A DNA stretch of 60,000 bases from Phoronis australis (taxonomy: Eukaryota > Phoronida > Phoronidae), in contig NMRA01000171.1 of the NCBI GenBank assembly GCA_002633005.1, positions 542,669 to 602,668 of the forward strand, written 5' to 3'. The notes under the pieces are model-generated. The model ran no database searches. It had not been told where the DNA came from and worked only from the letters and a program-made list of their open reading frames with translations. Each line of letters starts with the position of its first letter. Position 1 is the stretch's first letter. Of the stretch, positions 56,501 through 57,388 are shown one piece after another. A program made the position numbers and the translations under genes.

Positions 56501-56918
56501 ACATTCAAGATTTCAATGAAATCTTATTTGAACACATAATAAGGTTTACGGGTCAGTAGGTGCCAGAACAGTGCAACCAGAACATATAATTTGTTAACAA
56601 TTAATGCACGCCGAGAGACCAAAGATCATCGCCCTTGGCATGAAGTAATGACAGTTATACCTGGATCAAGTAACAGAATCGATTAACAAACAGAGCCATC
56701 TCAATGCATATGATTAAATGATACTTTAAATCGCATTAAACTGGAATTCAATTTCAAAAATAGTGATTGAGAAGATGTACAACATTGAGAAAATGGCTGA
56801 TCAAAAGCTATATAACATCTTAACAGCCAAAACAGTCGCTTGAGATACGGCAAGAATAGTTCTGATCACAAATACATACTTTCCGTGCTGCCACTTGGCT
56901 GGCTAGCTTATCCGACAT
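2014..56918 (-). CDS. DNAH5: Axonemal outer-arm dynein heavy chain, DNAH5/DNAH8-type (65 coding exons)
   Basis: This is the motor heavy chain of the ciliary outer dynein arm (gamma-type), which hydrolyses ATP to slide doublet microtubules in motile cilia and sperm flagella. The coding exons, joined on the minus strand with AG/GT borders and consistent phase, give 4,625 residues. Order: N-terminal tail (about 1-1390), linker (about 1390-1830), AAA1 with GPAGTGKT at 1978-1985 and Walker B CFDEFNR near 2028, AAA2 with GPSGAGKT at 2260-2267, AAA3 with GEQGTAKT at 2592-2599 and VFIDDINMP near 2656, AAA4 with GVGGSGKQ at 2956-2963, stalk and microtubule-binding domain (about 3200-3515), AAA5, AAA6, and a C-terminal domain ending [10 protein letters not shown]. 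The start ATG (56916-56918) has A at -3, and an in-frame TAA lies at 56937-56939. Family assignment rests on collinear similarity to vertebrate DNAH5 from memory. An invertebrate gene may be equally orthologous to DNAH5 and DNAH8, so the symbol means the DNAH5/8 clade. Exon 41 exists in two alternative copies. Confidence 0.96.
2906..3058 (-). CDS. DNAH5: Dynein heavy chain exon 64 (residues 4447-4497), C-terminal domain
   Basis: Encodes [20 protein letters not shown] then [20 protein letters not shown], ending MRQ, matching DNAH5 [20 protein letters not shown]. Phase 0 both ends; the donor GTCCGT is unusual but keeps GT. Confidence 0.97.
3334..3966 (-). CDS. DNAH5: Dynein heavy chain exon 63 (residues 4236-4446), C-terminal domain
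   Basis: Largest exon (633 nt). Contains [20 protein letters not shown], then [40 protein letters not shown] and [20 protein letters not shown], ending [10 protein letters not shown]. Phase 0 both ends, donor GTAATG. Confidence 0.98.
4321..4438. repeat. 33 bp tandem repeat (about 3.5 units) beside the exon 62 donor
   Basis: Units begin at 4321, 4354, 4387 and 4420 (partial), differing by one or two bases. The core reads CTCCAATCCGTTAACATTG on the plus strand. A period divisible by three and absence of stops keeps the intron open in the exon 62 frame. Confidence 0.93.
4442..4714 (-). CDS. DNAH5: Dynein heavy chain exon 62 (residues 4145-4235), AAA6 end
   Basis: Encodes [20 protein letters not shown] then [20 protein letters not shown] and [13 protein letters not shown]. 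Phase 0 both ends. The donor GTATTA is weak, and a 33 bp tandem repeat begins a few bases into the intron. Confidence 0.97.
5030..5256 (-). CDS. DNAH5: Dynein heavy chain exon 61 (residues 4069-4144), AAA6
   Basis: Encodes [20 protein letters not shown] then [20 protein letters not shown] and [24 protein letters not shown] and GGW-LQNCHL type motifs are diagnostic of dynein. Phase 1 in, 0 out, donor GTAAAC. Confidence 0.98.
5464..5673. mobile_element. MITE-like element, copy 1 (related to 51696-51933)
   Basis: Starts GGGGTCCCGTCTAAGAAAA and ends TTTCTTGGAACGGGCCC. It shares interior words with the copy at 51696-51933, for example GACTAACTT followed by GGAAGTTTCAAAGTTTG. Lies in intron 60. 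Confidence 0.7.
6005..6326 (-). CDS. DNAH5: Dynein heavy chain exon 60 (residues 3962-4069), AAA6
   Basis: Encodes [20 protein letters not shown] then [16 protein letters not shown] and [20 protein letters not shown], the canonical AAA6 opening. Phase 0 in, 1 out, donor GTATAG. Confidence 0.98.
6770..6891 (-). CDS. DNAH5: Dynein heavy chain exon 59 (residues 3921-3961)
   Basis: Encodes [20 protein letters not shown] then [20 protein letters not shown], matching the family motif [17 protein letters not shown]. Phase 1 in, 0 out, donor GTATAT. Confidence 0.97.
7403..7593 (-). CDS. DNAH5: Dynein heavy chain exon 58 (residues 3857-3921)
   Basis: Encodes [20 protein letters not shown] then [20 protein letters not shown], conserved with DNAH5. 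Phase 2 in, 1 out, donor GTGCGT. Confidence 0.97.
8410..8612 (-). CDS. DNAH5: Dynein heavy chain exon 57 (residues 3790-3857)
   Basis: Encodes [20 protein letters not shown] then [20 protein letters not shown] and [15 protein letters not shown], the AAA5-AAA6 transition. Phase 0 in, 2 out, donor GTGAGA. Confidence 0.97.
9091..9104. promoter_or_regulatory. X-box-like RFX palindrome at the exon 56 donor
   Basis: GTTACCTTGGTAAC fits the RFX X-box consensus (GTNRCC, 0-3 spacer, RGYAAC) exactly. It sits across the end of exon 56 and its donor, far from the promoter, so the match may be coincidental. Confidence 0.2.
9096..9251 (-). CDS. DNAH5: Dynein heavy chain exon 56 (residues 3738-3789)
   Basis: Encodes [20 protein letters not shown] then [20 protein letters not shown], ending VLQVTK. 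I chose donor AAG|GTAACA because VTK aligns with vertebrate NTK. A second in-frame donor 9 nt earlier (CAG|GTTACC) would drop VTK. The junction contains an X-box-like palindrome at 9091-9104. Confidence 0.95.
9618..9956 (-). CDS. DNAH5: Dynein heavy chain exon 55 (residues 3625-3737), AAA5
   Basis: Encodes [20 protein letters not shown], then [20 protein letters not shown] and [20 protein letters not shown]. Phase 0 both ends, donor GTATGT. Confidence 0.98.
10298..10453 (-). CDS. DNAH5: Dynein heavy chain exon 54 (residues 3573-3624), AAA5
   Basis: Encodes [20 protein letters not shown] then [17 protein letters not shown], the GLP-DD and PLLIDPQ-Q signatures of AAA5. Phase 0 both ends, donor GTATGT. 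Confidence 0.98.
11206..11374 (-). CDS. DNAH5: Dynein heavy chain exon 53 (residues 3516-3572), AAA5 start
   Basis: Encodes [20 protein letters not shown] then [14 protein letters not shown], the beginning of AAA5. Phase 2 in, 0 out, donor GTATGT. Confidence 0.97.
11799..11926 (-). CDS. DNAH5: Dynein heavy chain exon 52 (residues 3474-3516), stalk CC2 end
   Basis: Encodes [20 protein letters not shown] then [29 protein letters not shown] is the invariant dynein motif at the base of the stalk. Phase 0 in, 2 out, donor GTATGC. Confidence 0.98.
12159..13495. mobile_element. hAT-like DNA transposon, non-autonomous or decayed, in intron 51
   Basis: A 1,337 bp block begins CAGGGCTCGATATAACGAG, and its other end, read on the minus strand, begins CAGAGCTCGAGGCTATGA. 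The shared CAGRGCTCGA resembles known hAT termini. Both sides are flanked by ATAAA (12154-12158 and 13496-13500), a possible 5 bp target duplication. Words such as GCGACCTGG and TTGCATTT recur near both ends, as subterminal repeats often do. Composition differs from the surrounding intron. No transposase domain is recognisable. Confidence 0.55.
13869..14006 (-). CDS. DNAH5: Dynein heavy chain exon 51 (residues 3428-3473), stalk CC2
   Basis: Coiled-coil exon [20 protein letters not shown] then [20 protein letters not shown], the start of CC2. Phase 0 both ends, donor GTATGG. Followed by a roughly 1.9 kb intron holding a DNA-transposon-like insert. Confidence 0.97.
14228..14443 (-). CDS. DNAH5: Dynein heavy chain exon 50 (residues 3356-3427), microtubule-binding domain
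   Basis: Encodes [20 protein letters not shown] then [20 protein letters not shown], the core and exit of the microtubule-binding domain. Phase 0 both ends, donor GTATGT. Confidence 0.97.
14839..15129 (-). CDS. DNAH5: Dynein heavy chain exon 49 (residues 3259-3355), CC1 to microtubule-binding domain
   Basis: CC1 continues ([20 protein letters not shown]), then the microtubule-binding domain opens with [20 protein letters not shown]. Phase 0 both ends, donor GTGAGT. Confidence 0.97.
15548..15705 (-). CDS. DNAH5: Dynein heavy chain exon 48 (residues 3206-3258), stalk CC1
   Basis: Heptad-rich, charged sequence ([20 protein letters not shown] then [20 protein letters not shown]) forming stalk helix CC1. 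Phase 1 in, 0 out, donor GTAGGC. Confidence 0.97.
16116..16234 (-). CDS. DNAH5: Dynein heavy chain exon 47 (residues 3166-3206), stalk start
   Basis: Encodes [20 protein letters not shown] then the start of coiled coil CC1 ([13 protein letters not shown]). Phase 2 in, 1 out, donor GTTTGT. Confidence 0.96.
16967..17193 (-). CDS. DNAH5: Dynein heavy chain exon 46 (residues 3091-3166)
   Basis: Encodes [20 protein letters not shown] then [20 protein letters not shown], the end of AAA4. Phase 0 in, 2 out, donor GTGAGA. Confidence 0.98.
17642..17806 (-). CDS. DNAH5: Dynein heavy chain exon 45 (residues 3036-3090)
   Basis: Encodes [20 protein letters not shown] then [15 protein letters not shown]4 core. 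Phase 0 both ends, donor GTAAGT. Confidence 0.98.
18264..18417 (-). CDS. DNAH5: Dynein heavy chain exon 44 (residues 2984-3035), AAA4 Walker B
   Basis: Encodes [20 protein letters not shown] then [20 protein letters not shown], including the AAA4 Walker B. Phase 2 in, 0 out, donor GTACGT. Confidence 0.98.
18441..18500. repeat. 3 x 20 bp tandem repeat
   Basis: Three copies of TAGACCAAGACCATT-type units, 20 bp each, in intron 43 just upstream of exon 44. Confidence 0.9.
18994..19247 (-). CDS. DNAH5: Dynein heavy chain exon 43 (residues 2900-2984), AAA4 P-loop
   Basis: Contains [20 protein letters not shown], then [20 protein letters not shown] with Walker A at 2956-2963. Phase 0 in, 2 out, donor GTCAGT. 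Confidence 0.98.
19441..19532 (-). mobile_element. tRNA-like SINE fragment in intron 42
   Basis: The minus strand shows TGGCCTAGTGAGTTAAG (A-box-like) and, about 30 bp on, GGACTCAAGTCCC, which resembles a T-arm and B box. Boundaries are uncertain. Confidence 0.35.
19981..20050 (-). CDS. DNAH5: Dynein heavy chain exon 42 (residues 2876-2899)
   Basis: Short acidic exon [20 protein letters not shown] followed by YEP, aligned with DNAH5 [20 protein letters not shown]. Phase 2 in, 0 out, donor GTGAGT. Confidence 0.95.
20721..20860. repeat. Degenerate ATTGT pentanucleotide-type repeat
   Basis: Irregular repetition of TTGTATTG and GCATTG words in the intron between exons 42 and 41b. Confidence 0.7.
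22105..22259. mobile_element. Small inverted-repeat element near exon 41b
   Basis: The left end TGGGTTGCATAAAACTT is matched in inverted orientation by the right end (minus strand GGGCCCAGTTGCATGAAAGTT). About 155 bp long, it ends 63 bp from the exon 41b donor. Confidence 0.6.
22322..22444 (-). CDS. DNAH5: Dynein heavy chain exon 41b, homologous alternative to 41a
   Basis: A second 123 nt open exon, 706 bp downstream of 41a, with acceptor GACTCAG and donor GTATTA, again phase 2 in and 2 out. It encodes [20 protein letters not shown] then [20 protein letters not shown]. By eye 14 of 40 full codons give the same residue as 41a, without gaps. Same size, phase and homology point to alternative use in the AAA3-AAA4 connector. 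Including both would also keep frame but would duplicate a segment present once in vertebrates. Confidence 0.9.
23151..23273 (-). CDS. DNAH5: Dynein heavy chain exon 41a (residues 2835-2876), alternative
   Basis: A 123 nt exon with acceptor ATCTAG and donor GTAAAA, phase 2 in and 2 out. It encodes [20 protein letters not shown] then [20 protein letters not shown]. This is the closer match to vertebrate DNAH5, where the region reads RFTVSSDVTWFDKAL...YFVDFLR. It pairs with exon 41b as a likely mutually exclusive exon. Confidence is for being a coding exon. Confidence 0.92.
23947..24110 (-). CDS. DNAH5: Dynein heavy chain exon 40 (residues 2781-2835)
   Basis: Encodes [20 protein letters not shown] then [14 protein letters not shown] and [13 protein letters not shown], ending AAA3. 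It leaves phase 2 at donor GTATGT, and both versions of exon 41 accept that phase. Confidence 0.98.
24319..24510 (-). mobile_element. tRNA-derived SINE-like sequence in intron 39
   Basis: Read on the minus strand, an A-box-like TGTCCAGTGGTTTGG (24500-24486) is followed at normal tRNA spacing by a B-box TGAGTTCGAATCC (24460-24448). A body of about 130 bp without tRNA character follows. There is no convincing cloverleaf, so it is more likely a SINE head than a tRNA gene. Confidence 0.5.
24551..24781 (-). CDS. DNAH5: Dynein heavy chain exon 39 (residues 2704-2780), AAA3
   Basis: Contains [20 protein letters not shown] and [20 protein letters not shown], the AAA3 sensor I to arginine-finger region. 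Phase 0 both ends, donor GTAAAA. Confidence 0.98.
25082..25297 (-). CDS. DNAH5: Dynein heavy chain exon 38 (residues 2632-2703), AAA3 Walker B
   Basis: Contains [20 protein letters not shown] then [17 protein letters not shown], including the AAA3 Walker B. Phase 0 both ends, donor GTATGT. Confidence 0.98.
25825..26102 (-). CDS. DNAH5: Dynein heavy chain exon 37 (residues 2539-2631), AAA3 P-loop
   Basis: Contains [20 protein letters not shown], then [20 protein letters not shown] with Walker A at 2592-2599, then [15 protein letters not shown]3 is the regulatory nucleotide site. Phase 1 in, 0 out, donor GTGAGT. Confidence 0.98.
26426..26675 (-). CDS. DNAH5: Dynein heavy chain exon 36 (residues 2456-2539)
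   Basis: Encodes [20 protein letters not shown] then [20 protein letters not shown], the AAA2-AAA3 connector. It is less conserved than its neighbours, as in vertebrate DNAH5. Phase 0 in, 1 out, donor GTAGGT. Confidence 0.95.
26902..27056. mobile_element. Inverted-repeat (foldback/MITE-like) element in intron 35
   Basis: Arms 26902-26951 and 27005-27056 are imperfect inverted copies sharing GTGATTT, CAGTTYGTYATTGCT and GAGAC in order, separated by a loop of about 53 bp. Confidence 0.7.
27130..27180. repeat. 22 bp tandem repeat, about 2.3 units
   Basis: TTGACAGAACGTGCCAGCTC-containing units at 27130 and 27152, with a decayed third, in intron 35 about 50 bp from exon 35. Confidence 0.85.
27231..27613 (-). 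CDS. DNAH5: Dynein heavy chain exon 35 (residues 2328-2455), AAA2
   Basis: Contains [20 protein letters not shown], then [20 protein letters not shown] and [17 protein letters not shown], all canonical AAA2 elements. Phase 1 in, 0 out, donor GTGAGA. Confidence 0.98.
27780..27930. repeat. AAT/AAC-rich low-complexity tract
   Basis: Simple-sequence DNA composed of ATA, AAT and AAC triplets in intron 34. Confidence 0.85.
28040..28286 (-). CDS. DNAH5: Dynein heavy chain exon 34 (residues 2246-2328), AAA2 P-loop
   Basis: Contains [20 protein letters not shown], with Walker A GPSGAGKT at 2260-2267, and the block [23 protein letters not shown]2 binds ATP structurally. Phase 0 in, 1 out, donor GTAATG. 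Confidence 0.98.
28459..28755 (-). CDS. DNAH5: Dynein heavy chain exon 33 (residues 2147-2245)
   Basis: Encodes [20 protein letters not shown] then [20 protein letters not shown], the AAA1-AAA2 junction. Phase 0 both ends, donor GTACAT. Confidence 0.98.
29117..29311 (-). CDS. DNAH5: Dynein heavy chain exon 32 (residues 2082-2146)
   Basis: Encodes [20 protein letters not shown] then [20 protein letters not shown], the sensor region of AAA1. Phase 0 both ends, donor GTGTGT. Confidence 0.98.
30087..30453 (-). CDS. DNAH5: Dynein heavy chain exon 31 (residues 1959-2081), AAA1 catalytic core
   Basis: Holds the AAA1 Walker [11 protein letters not shown] (1978-1987), the [18 protein letters not shown] segment and Walker [11 protein letters not shown] (about 2026-2035). 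AAA1 is the main ATP-hydrolysis site of dynein and all its key residues are present. Phase 2 in, 0 out, donor GTAGGT. Confidence 0.98.
30869..31041 (-). CDS. DNAH5: Dynein heavy chain exon 30 (residues 1902-1959), AAA1 start
   Basis: Encodes [20 protein letters not shown] then [20 protein letters not shown], the N-terminal part of AAA1. Phase 0 in, 2 out, donor GTGACT. Confidence 0.97.
31445..31669 (-). CDS. DNAH5: Dynein heavy chain exon 29 (residues 1827-1901)
   Basis: Encodes [20 protein letters not shown] then [17 protein letters not shown], the conserved stretch just before AAA1. Phase 0 both ends, donor GTACGT. Confidence 0.97.
32220..32381 (-). CDS. DNAH5: Dynein heavy chain exon 28 (residues 1773-1826)
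   Basis: Encodes [18 protein letters not shown] through FLNMFPAQ, the end of the linker (DNAH5 [17 protein letters not shown]...FLSSFPAQ). Phase 0 both ends, donor GTTAGA. Confidence 0.97.
32991..33198 (-). CDS. DNAH5: Dynein heavy chain exon 27 (residues 1703-1772)
   Basis: Encodes [20 protein letters not shown] then [18 protein letters not shown], one of the most conserved dynein heavy-chain blocks. Phase 2 in, 0 out, donor GTAAGA. Confidence 0.98.
33916..34079 (-). CDS. DNAH5: Dynein heavy chain exon 26 (residues 1649-1703)
   Basis: Linker exon [20 protein letters not shown] then [18 protein letters not shown], a textbook dynein linker sequence. Phase 0 in, 2 out, donor GTAAGA. Confidence 0.97.
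34614..34767 (-). CDS. DNAH5: Dynein heavy chain exon 25 (residues 1597-1648)
   Basis: Linker exon [20 protein letters not shown] then [20 protein letters not shown], near-invariant in dyneins. Phase 2 in, 0 out, donor GTACGC. Its acceptor and first 17 bases are copied twice more upstream in the 64 bp repeat (34751-34942). Confidence 0.97.
34751..34942 (-). repeat. 3 x 64 bp tandem repeat containing the exon 25 acceptor
   Basis: Units start at 34751, 34815 and 34879. The first overlaps the 5' end of exon 25 (boundary 34767), so units 2 and 3 carry extra copies of the acceptor (TTCCCAG, then TTCTTAG) and of the first 17 bases of the exon. In units 2 and 3 those bases are followed by GTGAGA, a donor-like string. 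Confidence 0.93.
34768..36273 (-). other. Intron 24 (1.5 kb)
   Basis: Apart from the 64 bp repeat array at its 3' end (in transcript sense), this intron shows no recognisable feature. Confidence 0.7.
36274..36473 (-). CDS. DNAH5: Dynein heavy chain exon 24 (residues 1531-1597)
   Basis: Linker exon [20 protein letters not shown] then [20 protein letters not shown], matching DNAH5 closely. Phase 0 in, 2 out, donor GTGAAT. Followed by a 1.5 kb intron holding a splice-site-bearing tandem repeat. Confidence 0.97.
36708..36948 (-). CDS. DNAH5: Dynein heavy chain exon 23 (residues 1450-1530)
   Basis: Start of the linker block: [20 protein letters not shown], then [20 protein letters not shown] and [19 protein letters not shown]. 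It carries the canonical MxxRHW dynein linker signature. Phase 2 in, 0 out, donor GTAAAC. Confidence 0.97.
37423..37724 (-). CDS. DNAH5: Dynein heavy chain exon 22 (residues 1350-1450)
   Basis: Encodes [20 protein letters not shown] then [20 protein letters not shown], the conserved tail-to-linker junction (DNAH5 LKPQEASDRLIMFQNQFDN). Phase 0 in, 2 out, donor GTGAGT. Confidence 0.97.
38223..38441 (-). CDS. DNAH5: Dynein heavy chain exon 21 (residues 1277-1349)
   Basis: Encodes [20 protein letters not shown] then [20 protein letters not shown], matching DNAH5 [20 protein letters not shown] and [20 protein letters not shown]. Phase 0 both ends, donor GTCAGT. Confidence 0.97.
38554..38625. repeat. 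ATG/GAT trinucleotide microsatellite
   Basis: About a dozen uninterrupted ATG triplets (38554-38592) followed by an interrupted continuation to 38625, inside intron 20. On the minus strand it reads as a His run in open frames, which is not coding. Confidence 0.95.
38926..39161 (-). CDS. DNAH5: Dynein heavy chain exon 20 (residues 1198-1276)
   Basis: Contains [20 protein letters not shown] and [20 protein letters not shown], the latter virtually invariant in this family. Phase 1 in, 0 out, donor GTGAGA. Confidence 0.97.
39290..39420. repeat. CGGACGGACGG-rich dispersed repeat with palindromic tail
   Basis: GC-rich CGGACG/GACGCC motifs (39318-39372) are followed by an imperfect palindrome (39387-39416, TGCGTCCACATAT facing ATATGTGGGCGCA). 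The composition is very unlike the AT-rich intron around it. An N at 39272 lies just outside. It resembles repeats I associate with marine invertebrate, especially molluscan, genomes. Confidence 0.6.
40045..40246 (-). CDS. DNAH5: Dynein heavy chain exon 19 (residues 1131-1198)
   Basis: Encodes [20 protein letters not shown] then [20 protein letters not shown], aligning with DNAH5 CFKRYNHIWQKG...LSEFESQILYFQNLEQEI. Phase 0 in, 1 out, donor GTAAGG. Confidence 0.96.
40466..40798. repeat. 333 bp duplicated segment, copy A (ends at an N)
   Basis: Matches 40942-41274 at an offset of 476 bp with one mismatch (40515). The N at 40799 follows directly. Sequence between 40800 and 40941 is unique. Confidence 0.95.
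40527..40798 (-). pseudogene. Truncated duplicate of exon 18 (probable assembly artefact)
   Basis: This stretch repeats the 3' two-thirds of exon 18 and its donor, inside a 333 bp segment (40466-40798) that matches 40942-41274 at an offset of 476 bp with one visible mismatch (40515 c versus 40991 g). The copy stops at an N (40799) and lacks the exon's 5' part and acceptor, so it cannot be spliced in as the same exon. The near-identity and the N suggest a contig-end or haplotype overlap left in the assembly rather than a real exon. Confidence 0.85.
40942..41274. repeat. 333 bp duplicated segment, copy B (within exon 18)
   Basis: The other copy of the duplication, continuing on into the complete exon 18 and its acceptor. 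This is taken as the authentic locus. Confidence 0.95.
41003..41418 (-). CDS. DNAH5: Dynein heavy chain exon 18 (residues 992-1130)
   Basis: Conserved ends, [20 protein letters not shown] and [20 protein letters not shown], flank a variable Ser/Arg-rich middle. Phase 1 in, 0 out, donor GTGGGT. Bases 40942-41274, including most of this exon, recur almost exactly at 40466-40798. This copy is the complete one, with its own acceptor. Confidence 0.94.
41824..42090 (-). CDS. DNAH5: Dynein heavy chain exon 17 (residues 903-992)
   Basis: Begins with a basic Ser/Arg-rich stretch ([20 protein letters not shown]) without clear vertebrate counterpart. It then enters the conserved block [20 protein letters not shown] (DNAH5 [20 protein letters not shown]). 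Phase 1 in and out, donor GTATGT. Confidence 0.95.
42250..42670. repeat. Degenerate TTGATTCAATTG-type repeat in intron 16
   Basis: Many diverged copies of words such as TGATTCAATTGTCTGCTCAT with irregular spacing fill this intron almost to the exon 16 donor (42678). It looks like an old, decayed minisatellite. Confidence 0.7.
42678..42822 (-). CDS. DNAH5: Dynein heavy chain exon 16 (residues 855-903), acidic
   Basis: Encodes [20 protein letters not shown] then [20 protein letters not shown] and further acidic residues. The first half matches DNAH5 (KSSLVEEAVNELVNML); the Glu-rich tail is a lineage-specific low-complexity stretch. Phase 0 in, 1 out, donor GTGAGG. Confidence 0.94.
43366..43683 (-). 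CDS. DNAH5: Dynein heavy chain exon 15 (residues 749-854)
   Basis: Encodes the tail block around [14 protein letters not shown] and [20 protein letters not shown], matching DNAH5 AALTWTSLNIEAYL and [20 protein letters not shown]. Phase 0 both ends, donor GTACGT. A 27 bp tandem repeat lies just upstream of its acceptor. Confidence 0.96.
43711..43816. repeat. 27 bp tandem repeat (4 units) in intron 14
   Basis: Four copies of a unit beginning GAGAGAATGATACAAGTCAT; the third is 25 bp. They start 28 bp upstream (in transcript sense) of the exon 15 acceptor. Confidence 0.93.
44647..44853 (-). CDS. DNAH5: Dynein heavy chain exon 14 (residues 680-748)
   Basis: Encodes [20 protein letters not shown] and [15 protein letters not shown], matching DNAH5 [20 protein letters not shown] and FDPQILILFRETECM. 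Phase 0 both ends, donor GTAAGT. Confidence 0.97.
45181..45359 (-). CDS. DNAH5: Dynein heavy chain exon 13 (residues 620-679)
   Basis: Encodes [20 protein letters not shown] then [18 protein letters not shown], a strongly conserved dynein tail block. Phase 1 in, 0 out, donor GTAAGC. Confidence 0.97.
45747..45975 (-). CDS. DNAH5: Dynein heavy chain exon 12 (residues 544-620)
   Basis: Tail exon with [15 protein letters not shown] and [13 protein letters not shown], equivalent to DNAH5 LKKFERLNIPNLGI and DPPLARNQPPIAG. Phase 0 in, 1 out, donor GTAGGT. Confidence 0.97.
46415..46551 (-). CDS. DNAH5: Dynein heavy chain exon 11 (residues 498-543)
   Basis: Encodes [20 protein letters not shown] followed by [17 protein letters not shown], matching DNAH5 FLDQRKMDFDQDYEEF. 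Phase 1 in, 0 out, donor GTAAGC. Confidence 0.96.
46846..47023 (-). CDS. DNAH5: Dynein heavy chain exon 10 (residues 439-498)
   Basis: Encodes [20 protein letters not shown] then [20 protein letters not shown], a conserved tail block (DNAH5 [21 protein letters not shown]). Phase 0 in, 1 out, donor GTTTGT. Confidence 0.96.
47692..47823 (-). CDS. DNAH5: Dynein heavy chain exon 9 (residues 395-438)
   Basis: Encodes [17 protein letters not shown]...CIALNKEYQ, matching DNAH5 VTNQIISACKAYITNNG. Phase 0 at both ends, donor GTAGGT. Confidence 0.96.
48152..48373 (-). CDS. DNAH5: Dynein heavy chain exon 8 (residues 321-394)
   Basis: Encodes the tail motif [19 protein letters not shown] through [15 protein letters not shown], highly conserved with DNAH5. 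Acceptor CACACAG, donor GTAGGA, phase 0 at both ends. Confidence 0.97.
49059..49235 (-). CDS. DNAH5: Dynein heavy chain exon 7 (residues 262-320)
   Basis: Encodes [21 protein letters not shown]...[13 protein letters not shown], a tail segment nearly identical in layout to DNAH5 ([21 protein letters not shown]). Phase 0 in and out, donor GTAATG. Confidence 0.96.
49671..49924 (-). repeat. Tandem 12-13 bp minisatellite of donor-like units at exon 6
   Basis: About 20 head-to-tail units, read on the minus strand as GTAGGGCCACAAG or the 12 bp form GTAGGGCCACAG, with three or four degenerate units near 49788-49849. The unit next to exon 6 is GTAAGGCCACAAG and is the real splice donor. Each unit therefore restates an AG|GTAGGG donor. 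The plus-strand reading (repeating Trp-Pro-Tyr-Leu-Val-Ala-Leu-Pro) is an artefact of the repeat. Confidence 0.95.
49925..50088 (-). CDS. DNAH5: Dynein heavy chain exon 6 (residues 207-261)
   Basis: Encodes [15 protein letters not shown]...[16 protein letters not shown], close to human GAQESLKEKVNLRKC...IKQTEQ. Its donor GTAAGG is the first unit of a tandem array of donor-like 12-13 bp repeats (49671-49924), described separately. Confidence 0.95.
50898..51093 (-). CDS. DNAH5: Dynein heavy chain exon 5 (residues 142-207)
   Basis: Tail exon containing [22 protein letters not shown] and [14 protein letters not shown], aligned with DNAH5 DIFIPALRATSHGWGELE and FLSSLEGFVNVLSG. Phase 0 in, phase 1 out, donor GTATGT. 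Confidence 0.95.
51365..51525 (-). CDS. DNAH5: Dynein heavy chain exon 4 (residues 88-141)
   Basis: Encodes ...[21 protein letters not shown]...[13 protein letters not shown], corresponding to the KVFVTEGNDVALTGVCVFF region of DNAH5. Acceptor TTTTAG, donor GTAAGT, phase 1 in and 0 out. Confidence 0.95.
51696..51933. mobile_element. MITE-like element, copy 2 (terminal AGCACAGGGG..CGTTCCAAGAAAA)
   Basis: Terminal inverted repeats of about 25 bp with two mismatches (left AGCACAGGGGTACGTTCC, right read on the minus strand AGCACAGGGGCCCGTTCC). The interior matches another copy at 5464-5673. Confidence 0.75.
54660..54723 (-). mobile_element. tRNA-like SINE fragment abutting the foldback element
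   Basis: The minus strand reads TGGCTTAGTTGGAAAGAGC, very close to a tRNA A box and D arm. The expected B box is degraded. It ends within a few bases of the inverted-repeat element at 54725. Confidence 0.4.
54725..55119. mobile_element. Foldback element with roughly 120 bp inverted arms (intron 3)
   Basis: The left arm (about 54725-54845) and right arm (about 54998-55119) are imperfect inverted copies. Both contain GGATTTAAACCG and CTAGCAAGGTG-type words in opposite orientation, around a central segment of about 150 bp. The arms carry a CTGARGA ... GAAAC-type arrangement discussed in the findings. Confidence 0.75.
55399..55486 (-). CDS. DNAH5: Dynein heavy chain exon 3 (residues 59-88)
   Basis: Encodes [12 protein letters not shown]...[10 protein letters not shown], matching the vertebrate stretch IERIDQLF...LMFYYQDVE. 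Ends in phase 1 at donor GTAAGT and is followed by the longest intron of the gene. Confidence 0.95.
55941..56075 (-). CDS. DNAH5: Dynein heavy chain exon 2 (residues 14-58)
   Basis: Encodes [13 protein letters not shown]...[10 protein letters not shown]. This matches the conserved DNAH5 N-terminus (RLKEEKEAKRA...TEVEDAILEG). Acceptor TTACAG, donor GTAGAC, phase 0 at both ends. Confidence 0.95.
56880..56918 (-). CDS. DNAH5: Dynein heavy chain exon 1 (residues 1-13)
   Basis: First coding exon, [13 protein letters not shown], ending at donor GTATGT in phase 0. An in-frame TAA 18 nt upstream (56937-56939) and A at -3 support this start. The peptide is not conserved with vertebrate DNAH5, whose first residues also differ between paralogues, so the start is inferred from position and splicing. 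Confidence 0.8.
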
Positions 56919-57300
56919 GTTGTCAGTTGCCAAGTCTTAGATTTATCAAGTGACCTCTGAAGTCAGTTACTTGACACATACACATCAGGCTTCAGTGTTG
57001 ACACACAAACACCCTCATTAACACTACAGGTGAGTTAATTAATCCCAGTGTAACCTAACGCCTGACTCATGGTGATATCACAAAGTAAGTAGTACAGAGT
57101 AGATGCAGCATCAAATTTCAGTGTCAAATACTAATGGCTTCCTTAGAGTTCCCAATCCAGTCAGGTATTTGTTGTCAAGGACATTGCACATGTAAATACT
57201 GCATTATGGGCCAACAAAGCTCAAATGTAAACAGCCACATGATTGGCTGGATTTGTTGATCCAGCAAACACATCTTTATGCCAAAGATTATCTCACACCA

Positions 57301-57388
57301 CTTTATCAAAATAAACCTGTAGATATTATCCACTATAGACTAGGCTTTATCAAAATAAACCTGTAGATATTATCCACTATAGACTAGA
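57301..57388. repeat. 2 x 44 bp direct repeat
   Basis: The block beginning CTTTATCAAAATAAACCTGT occurs at 57301-57344 and again, apparently without change, at 57345-57388. It lies upstream of the dynein start. Confidence 0.95.
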
